Source of the DNA: an uncultured Lachnospiraceae bacterium
GTDB lineage: Bacteria > Bacillota > Clostridia > Lachnospirales > Lachnospiraceae
NCBI GenBank assembly: GCA_945834545.1
Contig: CAMAHO010000056.1
Coordinates: forward strand, 1-11,675
DNA: 11,675 nt
Direction of reading: 5' to 3'
Part shown: positions 6,885-11,675 of the stretch, piece after piece
Layout of the letters: every line of letters starts with the position of its first letter
Position numbering within the stretch: the stretch's first letter is position 1
The notes under the pieces: generated by a model
The model's input: only the letters and a program-made list of their open reading frames with translations
The model's database searches: none
Told to the model about the DNA's origin: nothing
Position numbers and translations under genes: made by a program

Positions 6885-6909
6885 ATTATACATCCACCTT
6901 GTCGACAAG
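6885..6909 (-). promoter_or_regulatory. Candidate rsmI promoter with palindromic operator
   Basis: TATAAT lies at 6890-6885 on the minus strand. Immediately upstream, between the -10 and -35 positions, is the perfect 12-bp palindrome CTTGTCGACAAG (6898-6909), which starts one base after the TAA stop of the upstream methyltransferase. The best -35 is only TTAAGC with an 18-bp spacer (three of six matches). A repressor site inside the spacer would fit this position, but no regulator is evident. The spacing may be chance. Confidence 0.35.
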
Positions 6910-6910
6910 C

Positions 6911-7651
6911 TTAATACCCATAGACCTCATAGATTTCCGGCATATATACCCCCGGCTCCTTGTACACAATGAGAGGTTTCTCTACCTTCATTCTGGGATT
7001 TCCTCCCCGCACCGCCTCGATTAACACCATATTGGGCTCCTTGTCCACAAAGGGATAGACTAGCTGCATTCGTTTGGGCTCCAATTTATGTTGTGACAAT
7101 GTTGTCATAATTTCCGGGAGTCGAAAAGGACGATGCACCAGGAAAAAATGCCCGCCGGGCTTTAACAGCTTCGCCGTCACTCTCACCACATCCTGAAATG
7201 TACACAAAATTTCATGTCTGGCGATAGCCTTTGGACCCTCCGGGTTTTGCAGTCCGTGCTGCCCAATCATATAGGGGGGATTGCAGGTGATACAATCAAA
7301 GGAAGCTGCCTCAAATAAGGTGTCCGCTTCCTTGATATCTCCCGTCACAATTTCAATCTTGTGGGATAGGGAGTTTAGTTCCACACTCCTTCTCGCCATG
7401 TCAGCACTTTCCTCCTGGATTTCCAAGGCGGTAAGCTTTCTGCAACCGTACTTTGCCTCCATCAACAGAGGAATAATCCCGGTCCCGGTACCCAGGTCCA
7501 GCAGACTGTCCGTTTCCTTTGCGCAGGAAAAGCCGGTTAGCAGGACGGCATCCATTCCAAAGCAGAACTTGTCCGGATGCTGGATAATGCGATAGCCATT
7601 CCGCTGTAGATCGTCTATTCTTTCGTTTTCTTTAAGACTGACCTTCTCCAC
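6911..7651 (-). CDS. TrmN6-like SAM-dependent methyltransferase (YabB type)
   Basis: 246 residues from a GTG at 7651. This start is preferred over longer in-frame options because it follows AAAGGACA and yields the family N-terminus (KENERIDDLQRNGYRIIQ); it overlaps the end of ricT by 20 bp, implying coupled translation. The fold is Rossmann-type: motif I LDLGTGTG (51-58) binds S-adenosylmethionine, Glu77 ends the second strand, and NPPY (124-127) is the signature of enzymes that methylate exocyclic amino groups. FGMDAVLL (31-38) is typical of COG4123, which includes E. coli TrmN6, the enzyme making m6A37 in tRNA-Val1. The location between ricT and rsmI matches yabB in B. subtilis. The tRNA or other substrate is not shown by sequence, so no symbol is given. 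Confidence 0.92.
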   Translation of the reverse strand: MEKVSLKENERIDDLQRNGYRIIQHPDKFCFGMDAVLLTGFSCAKETDSLLDLGTGTGIIPLLMEAKYGCRKLTALEIQEESADMARRSVELNSLSHKIEIVTGDIKEADTLFEAASFDCITCNPPYMIGQHGLQNPEGPKAIARHEILCTFQDVVRVTAKLLKPGGHFFLVHRPFRLPEIMTTLSQHKLEPKRMQLVYPFVDKEPNMVLIEAVRGGNPRMKVEKPLIVYKEPGVYMPEIYEVYGY

Positions 7652-9023
7652 GCTGTCCTTTCCCTTCCTGCGTCGATTTATTGCGGTTTCTGTTGTAGTA
7701 TCTGTTTCTCTGTCTTCTTCTCTTTTCAGGATTTTCCAAATTACCATTGGACTGCTCTGTTTTTTCCTGAGCACCCCTCTCCTGTTCCGCTCTTTCCCGT
7801 CCGGGTTTCTGTCGTTCCGTTCTATCCTGTCTGGGCTTTTCATGCTCACGGTGATTTCTATCCGGTTTTTCCCGGTCAGGCCTTGAACCCAAACTGCCTT
7901 CCTTATCTCCCTGGGCTTTGTTATCGTGTTCCTTATCCCCTTGAGCTTTGTTGCCCTGTTCCGGATTCCTGTGGGTGTTTTTATGACGGTCTCTTGGTCG
8001 ATTTCTGGTATCCCTATGTTCTCTGGTACCGGAATTCTCCTTCCCCTCCTCTTTGTCGTCGTTCTTATCGTCTCTATCCTTCTTCGCTCTTTCCTCCAAG
8101 GGAGTAACTATCTGCTTCTCTTCCAGGAATTCCTCTTCCTCCTGCTCCAGCTTCTTAAGCTCCACCATCTCTTCCTTGGTAAGCTCAAGCTTGTCCTTTC
8201 GTCCGTGCTTTCTGCGGAAGGTCAGTTTATCTACCTCGTATTCCTTGAGCTCCTTCTCGTCACCCACTTCCACCAAAACCTTCACCAGCTGGCGCAGTAC
8301 GTTGACGCTCTGAACCTCACCCTTTAAGCCATCCTCTGTGGAAACCGTATCACCGATTCCCGGCAGATTGCGGTTTAATTCTTCGTAGGTTTCTTCCTCA
8401 TTCTTTAAGCAGCACATGAGTCTGCCACAGACGCCGGAGATCTTGGTGGGATTGAGAGACAAATTCTGTTCCTTGGCCATCTTAATGGATACGGGAACAA
8501 AATCAGCCAGGTAGCTATGACAGCACAGCGGTCGGCCACAGACACCGATTCCACCCATAATCTTTGTCTCATCGCGAACGCCAATCTGACGCAGCTCAAT
8601 TCGGGTCTTAAACACTGCTGCCAAATCCTTCACCAGCTCGCGAAAATCGATACGACCATCTGCTGTAAAGTAAAACAGCACCTTATTGTTATCAAAGGTA
8701 TATTCTGCATCAATCAGCTTCATATCCAATTCACGCTTACGAATTTTTTCCAAGCAGATTTTGAAGGCTTCCCTCTCCTTCTGACGGTTCTCCTTTTCCT
8801 GCTCCTTATCTCTCTGGGTAGCCAGGCGAAGTACCGGCTTTAGAGGCATAACCACCTTTTCTTCCTCCACTTCCTTTGCTCCCACAACGACTGTGCCAAA
8901 CTCAATTCCTCTGGCCGTTTCTACAATAACCTGATCCCCTCTCTTAATCTCAAATTGCAGGGGATCAAAGAAATAAATCTTTCCTGCGGTACGAAACCGT
9001 ACTCCAATCACCTTTATCATCAT
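7632..9023 (-). CDS. ricT: RicT (PSP1 / YaaT) Fe-S regulatory-complex protein with long charged tail
   Basis: 463 residues. Start ATG-ATG at 9023/9020 with GAGG about 7 bases upstream. In B. subtilis RicT works with RicA and RicF as a complex carrying [4Fe-4S] clusters that stimulates RNase Y processing of mRNAs and supports competence, biofilm and sporulation. The PSP1 core spans about 1-270. It contains two Cys clusters, GVCGRPLCC (C162, C167, C168) and GVCGRLMCC (C199, C204, C205), the expected cluster ligands. The remaining 190 or so residues have no counterpart in the B. subtilis protein: an acidic coiled-coil-like stretch (about 275-310) and then an Arg/Lys/Glu/Gln/Asn-rich disordered tail with two copies of NKAQGDKE, ending in RRRQRNRYYNRNRNK. 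RNA binding by the tail is inference. It lies between holB and the TrmN6-like gene, as yaaT does. Confidence 0.95.
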   Translation of the reverse strand: MMIKVIGVRFRTAGKIYFFDPLQFEIKRGDQVIVETARGIEFGTVVVGAKEVEEEKVVMPLKPVLRLATQRDKEQEKENRQKEREAFKICLEKIRKRELDMKLIDAEYTFDNNKVLFYFTADGRIDFRELVKDLAAVFKTRIELRQIGVRDETKIMGGIGVCGRPLCCHSYLADFVPVSIKMAKEQNLSLNPTKISGVCGRLMCCLKNEEETYEELNRNLPGIGDTVSTEDGLKGEVQSVNVLRQLVKVLVEVGDEKELKEYEVDKLTFRRKHGRKDKLELTKEEMVELKKLEQEEEEFLEEKQIVTPLEERAKKDRDDKNDDKEEGKENSGTREHRDTRNRPRDRHKNTHRNPEQGNKAQGDKEHDNKAQGDKEGSLGSRPDREKPDRNHREHEKPRQDRTERQKPGRERAEQERGAQEKTEQSNGNLENPEKRRRQRNRYYNRNRNKSTQEGKGQRGEGQS

Positions 9024-9070
9024 CTATCAACCTCACTTTACATTTTGCAACGCTTATGCGCTGACTTTTT

Positions 9071-9079
9071 ATTTTACCA
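9071..9079 (-). promoter_or_regulatory. Candidate extended -10 promoter for ricT
   Basis: TGGTAAAAT on the minus strand is an extended -10 (TGn plus TAAAAT) about 48 bases before the ricT start codon, in an AT-rich stretch. No clear -35 is seen, as is often so for extended -10 promoters. It lies after the GTCCCC palindrome, so ricT could be expressed even if transcripts from holB stop there. Confidence 0.35.
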
Positions 9080-9101
9080 TAAAACCAAAAAGAATGCCAG
9101 A

Positions 9102-9162
9102 GGGGACATGGGGGGACAGTGGGGGTCAAACGGACCTGTCCCCGATGTCCCCCACTGTCCCC
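9102..9162. repeat. REP-like GTCCCC palindromic element
   Basis: The 14-bp arm GGGGACAGTGGGGG (9112-9125) is repeated perfectly in reverse complement at 9149-9162 around a 23-base loop. A second pair, GGGGACAT (9102-9109) and ATGTCCCC (9145-9152), plus a third TGTCCCC (9137-9143) in the loop, allow alternative folds. The composition is unlike the flanks. It begins six bases after the holB stop and would form a stable RNA stem at the transcript 3' end. Similar GGGGACA/TGTCCCC units occur as dispersed repeats in many genomes, often linked to Y1 (RAYT) transposases; none is in this window. Confidence 0.75.
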
Positions 9163-9168
9163 GCATGC

Positions 9169-10164
9169 TTACCCCTTCTCTCGAATTGTGGTAAACAATA
9201 ATTCCATAGTTAACTCAAAATTCACGTTGGCACTGATTCTGCTCTTTGCCTTCTCCAACGCCTGAAGGACCTCCTCAATCCCCTCATAACTGCTTCGTTT
9301 CGCCACCTTGCGAATGGAAGAAACCTCGTCGCGAAACACCAGATGATTGGGATTATTTGTGGCCTTAAAGAGCAGTACATCCCGATACCAAACCATAATG
9401 ATGTCCAGATAATCGTTCAGCTGAAGCTTATACTCCTTACTCAGCTTATTGACAGCTGCAACGATCTCATAGAACTCCATACTGTCCACATACTTTAACA
9501 GCGACAGGGCTTCCTGCTTAATGTTTTCAAAATCCTCACTGGAAGCCAAATCCTTCGCCTTGCCGATGTTTCCTCTGGCAAAAGCGACACAGATCTGTGC
9601 CTGATAATCTGTTATCTGTAACTGCTCCATCAGATATTTCTGTACCAGCTCATCAGCAACAGGCTTCATATTTAGCACTACACAACGACTTAATACGGTT
9701 TGCAGCAATGCGTTCAGGTTGGATGTCAGCAGGAGAATCACCACATACGCCGGTGGCTCTTCAATGGTTTTTAACAAAGCATTTTGCGCCTGCTGATTCA
9801 TCTTTTCTGCTTCATTAATAATGTAAATCTTATAAGGTCCCTTGTAGGGTTTAATATAAACATCCCCATTAATCTGTTCCCGTATATCATCCACCGAAAT
9901 GGTATTGGGTTTCTCGTGGGTCAATGTGATGATATCCGGATGGTTTTTGCTCTCTGCCTGCTTACAGGAGATACATTTTCCGCAGGGCTCAATCCCCTTT
10001 TCCTCGCACTGTAATGCTGCCGCAAATATATTGGCGATATACTCTTTTCCGGAGCCCTTTTCCCCATGTAAAATATAGGCGTGGGAAATTCTTCTGCTGG
10101 ATAATGCTCCCTGCAGGCTTTCTTTTATCTGCTGTTGTCCAATCACATCTCGAAATTGTCTCAT
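9169..10164 (-). CDS. holB: DNA polymerase III delta' subunit
   Basis: 331 residues from the ATG at 10164, chosen because GGAG lies 6 bases upstream and the product begins with the usual RQFRDVIGQ. Starts at 10176 or 10251 are open but would add residues without family likeness. Delta' is part of the clamp-loader complex that opens the beta sliding clamp on primed DNA. Visible: an AAA+ fold with P-loop GEKGSGKE (34-41), which ends in Glu instead of Thr/Ser, so this subunit probably does not hydrolyse ATP; a zinc site C53, C61, C64, C67; a Walker-B-like INEAEKM segment; NALLKTIEEPP; and the SRC motif (LSRCVV) that supplies an arginine finger to the neighbour. The C-terminal half is helical. 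It sits between yaaR and ricT as in B. subtilis, after a 93-base structured gap and before the GTCCCC palindrome. Confidence 0.95.
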   Translation of the reverse strand: MRQFRDVIGQQQIKESLQGALSSRRISHAYILHGEKGSGKEYIANIFAAALQCEEKGIEPCGKCISCKQAESKNHPDIITLTHEKPNTISVDDIREQINGDVYIKPYKGPYKIYIINEAEKMNQQAQNALLKTIEEPPAYVVILLLTSNLNALLQTVLSRCVVLNMKPVADELVQKYLMEQLQITDYQAQICVAFARGNIGKAKDLASSEDFENIKQEALSLLKYVDSMEFYEIVAAVNKLSKEYKLQLNDYLDIIMVWYRDVLLFKATNNPNHLVFRDEVSSIRKVAKRSSYEGIEEVLQALEKAKSRISANVNFELTMELLFTTIREKG

Positions 10165-10257
10165 CTTAATCTCCATTCCACCGCCTTCGGATGGCGGCAT
10201 GAATAGTAATGAAAGTTTTACTGTTCTCGTCCAAGGCATTCCACTATTCATCCTACA
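10165..10257. repeat. Structured intercistronic element between yaaR and holB
   Basis: This 93-base gap is long for a cluster whose other joints are 3 bp or overlapping. It holds a perfect 9-bp inverted repeat, ATGAATAGT (10199-10207) and ACTATTCAT (10243-10251), around a 35-base loop; a second small hairpin CCGCC/GGCGG (10181-10185 and 10193-10197 region) just before the holB ribosome site; and an 8-bp direct repeat CATTCCAC (10174-10181 and 10237-10244). It could be a small dispersed repeat or an RNA control element. There is no coding signal. Confidence 0.5.
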
Positions 10258-10698
10258 CTAGGTAAAGATATCTAACAGTAAGCCTCTGATTTCACCGATT
10301 TTATTGAGAATGGCCAGGTGGTCCTGCTCATCCTTCATCAACTCCTGCGCTAATTCATCCAGATTTTGATCAATCAGCCTTATGATTCCATAAACCCTGT
10401 GACGCCCTCTGCGGTCCAGGTAGTTCTCTCTGGAAAAGCTGTGGGATCTTGTCACCACCTCATTCATAAACTCCTTAATCAGTCCCCGATAATGCTTCAT
10501 ATCCCGGACATCACGCTTTTTTGCCAGCTTTTCGCCGGACATGGTAATCTCCTCCATAAGGACATTCAATCTGGCCTGTAAATCCGCTTCTTCAATTTTA
10601 CTACTGAGAGTAAACTTAAAGGTACCGTCTGTTTCCACCGGTGCCTTGGTTTGCTCCACGGGAGTCGGCTGACTCACCTGATTTACTTTAATATCCAT
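10258..10698 (-). CDS. yaaR: YaaR family protein (DUF327)
   Basis: 146 residues, the usual size. The ATG at 10698 begins 3 bases after the stop of the kinase gene, so translation is probably coupled. The first 25 or so residues are polar and Pro/Thr-rich (likely flexible). The rest is helical with the family pattern: an EEADLQARLNVLMEEI helix, GEKLAKKRDVRDMKHYRGLIKEF, then SRENYLDRRGRHRVYGIIRLID with conserved Arg/Tyr, and a final helix through NKIGEIRGLLLDIF. It should be cytoplasmic, with no enzyme motif and no membrane segment. The biochemical role of YaaR is not established. Its place just before holB is the same as in B. subtilis and supports the name. Confidence 0.93.
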   Translation of the reverse strand: MDIKVNQVSQPTPVEQTKAPVETDGTFKFTLSSKIEEADLQARLNVLMEEITMSGEKLAKKRDVRDMKHYRGLIKEFMNEVVTRSHSFSRENYLDRRGRHRVYGIIRLIDQNLDELAQELMKDEQDHLAILNKIGEIRGLLLDIFT

Positions 10699-10701
10699 GT
10701 A

Positions 10702-11289
10702 TTAACCCTCTACCTCTATGTAGGCCAGAATCTCCTCCAGACAATCCTGCCAGCGGTTGTTCACAAAAGTTCTCGTAATACCTGCTTGGGCAATTTTTTC
10801 AGGAGAAAAATCCTCTTTGTCAGCCAGAAACCGTCTGCACATCTCCTCATACTTAGGCACTTCCTGCTGTCTCTCACGATCCAGGGCTCTTTGAAGCCTC
10901 TCCCCATCATCTAACTCAATCAAGAGGGGCACAAGGACCTGTTCTCCGAAATATTCCTTCATCTTTATATATGCTTCCAGGGTTCCTATCATAACATAAT
11001 CATGATGCTGATAATCAATCTGGCCCTCGTCCACTGTAAAGTATCTCCACATACCATGGTAGGTATTGTAGGCCCGTTCCTCAATCACCTTCCCGGTTTC
11101 CCGAAACCTCTGATAGCCCTCTTCATCGGTAAAGTGATATTCCACGCCCTCCTGCTCCCCTGCCCGGATAGGCCGGGTGGTATAAGGTACTATGTTTTTT
11201 AGCGGATGCTTCTTTTGCTGTATCAGCTTGGAAAACAAAGTGTCCTTTCCGGTAGAGCTCTTACCCATCAAATAAAATATTTTACCCAT
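10702..11289 (-). CDS. Guanylate-kinase-family NMP kinase (divergent)
   Basis: 195 residues from the ATG at 11289. An in-frame TTG at 11301 is possible, but a GAAGAAAG ribosome site lies only 2 bases from it and about 13 from the ATG; neither spacing is ideal. The P-loop GKSSTGKDT (9-17) is unusual against the GPSGVGKGT of standard guanylate kinases, and ends in Asp before Thr. TTRPIRAGEQEGVEYHF matches the GMP-binding TTRxxRxGExxGxxYxF signature, and AYNTYHGMWR aligns with the second GMP-binding strand. A lid-like Arg-rich stretch (ALDRERQQ..EEMCRRF) and a final VNN follow. The fold is that of a cytoplasmic enzyme phosphorylating a nucleoside monophosphate; GMP is the likely substrate but is not proven. 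It holds the position that tmk occupies in B. subtilis, 3 bases before yaaR. A standard gmk probably exists elsewhere, so no symbol is given. Confidence 0.88.
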   Translation of the reverse strand: MGKIFYLMGKSSTGKDTLFSKLIQQKKHPLKNIVPYTTRPIRAGEQEGVEYHFTDEEGYQRFRETGKVIEERAYNTYHGMWRYFTVDEGQIDYQHHDYVMIGTLEAYIKMKEYFGEQVLVPLLIELDDGERLQRALDRERQQEVPKYEEMCRRFLADKEDFSPEKIAQAGITRTFVNNRWQDCLEEILAYIEVEG

Positions 11290-11320
11290 ACAAATGCTCA
11301 ATCTTTCTTCGTATAATCTA

Positions 11321-11350
11321 TGTATTCCACGCTTTTGGAATTCCTGTCAA
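11321..11350 (-). promoter_or_regulatory. Candidate promoter of the kinase-yaaR-holB operon
   Basis: A perfect -35 TTGACA lies at 11350-11345 on the minus strand. The -10 is weak: AATACA (11326-11321) at 18 bp, preceded by TGG as in extended -10 promoters. An inverted repeat ATTCCA-N6-TGGAAT fills the spacer and touches the -10, so a repressor could bind there. The predicted start is about 25 bases before the kinase ATG. Confidence 0.4.
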
Positions 11351-11395
11351 GGGATGAATCAACACTTCATACTCTCATAAAATCATATCATTTCC

Positions 11396-11675
11396 TTACT
11401 CTGTAACGCAACAGACACAGGGGCGATCATTTAGGAACTGAATCCCCTCTAATTCAAAATTCTTTTTCATATAGTTGCGTATTAAGTTCACATGCTCTTT
11501 TGTAATCTCTTCTCCGGGAGCAAACATGGGAATTCCCGGGGGGTATAAGGTAACGAACTCGCCTGCCACTCTGCCCTCAGCGTAATCCAGCTGAACCCAG
11601 TTCTTCTCCATATCCCAGGCTTTTGACAGAGGGTACACAACCTTTTGTGTCCCAGGATTGTAACCGTCCGAGGCT
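11396..11675 (-). CDS. Orn/Lys/Arg decarboxylase family protein, C-terminal end
   Basis: Only the last 92 residues are in the window; the frame stays open to the edge (ASDGYNPGTQKVV and on) and ends at TAA 11398-11396. The family are PLP enzymes that decarboxylate ornithine, lysine or arginine, giving polyamine precursors. The visible part is the C-terminal domain, recognised by LYPPGIPMFAPGE, which is the conserved YPPGIPxxxPGE signature, followed by an ITKEHV..IRNYMKK helix. The PLP-binding lysine would be upstream, outside the window. The tail ends in an unusual CVCC. The position before the NMP kinase matches yaaO before tmk in B. subtilis. I could not decide the amino-acid substrate from this fragment. 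Confidence 0.9.
   Translation of the reverse strand, partial: ASDGYNPGTQKVVYPLSKAWDMEKNWVQLDYAEGRVAGEFVTLYPPGIPMFAPGEEITKEHVNLIRNYMKKNFELEGIQFLNDRPCVCCVTE

Noticed and set aside
7883..8327. Hydrophobic plus-strand frames opposite ricT
   Set aside because: They are the complement of the Lys/Glu/Arg-rich RicT tail, whose antisense codons read as Leu/Phe/Ser; this is an artefact of composition.

Overview
The window looks like a chromosomal segment of a Gram-positive Clostridia, most likely Lachnospiraceae. The reasons are the gene order Orn/Lys/Arg decarboxylase - nucleotide kinase - yaaR - holB - ricT - trmN6-type methyltransferase - rsmI, strong GGAGG-type ribosome sites, intermediate base composition, and a small Cys-rich protein of a type I associate with that family. 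Every convincing gene is on the minus strand, so transcription runs from base 11675 towards base 1. I found no tRNA, rRNA, CRISPR or transposase gene. No stretch over 300 bases lacks a gene; the longest gaps are 1865-2013 (149 bases) and 9024-9168 (145 bases), and both hold structured DNA.

Housekeeping block (11675 to about 5732). In transcription order: the 3' end of an Orn/Lys/Arg decarboxylase, a guanylate-kinase-fold NMP kinase, yaaR (DUF327), holB (DNA polymerase III delta'), ricT (Fe-S PSP1 protein), a TrmN6-like methyltransferase, rsmI, and a small CxxC protein. This is a pruned version of the Bacillus subtilis yaaO-tmk-yaaQ-yaaR-holB-yaaT-yabA-yabB-yazA-yabC cluster, with a guanylate-kinase-like gene in the tmk position. 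Two intercistronic gaps carry palindromic elements: a 9-bp-arm structure before holB and a GTCCCC-rich REP-like element after it.

Middle block (5635 to 2014). A class I/II PLP aminotransferase is followed by uppP (undecaprenyl-diphosphate phosphatase). Nineteen bases after uppP comes a membrane protein with about 12 transmembrane segments and a C-terminal LuxR-type helix-turn-helix, a combined sensor and regulator.

Surface block (1864 to 1). A lipoprotein carries an RsgI-middle-like domain and a ladder of ten CxxC zinc knuckles. It lies 33 bases before a secreted protein that runs off the window and contains an exact 55-bp repeat with a 657-bp (219-codon) period. The promoter region before the lipoprotein has a TATAAT box, almost no -35, a 7+7 palindrome centred near -43.5 (the usual position for LuxR-type activators), and a 16-bp hairpin with a T tract over the predicted start point. 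The most interesting hypothesis here is that the membrane LuxR protein controls the lipoprotein/secreted-protein pair. It is inference from layout and sequence and has not been tested.
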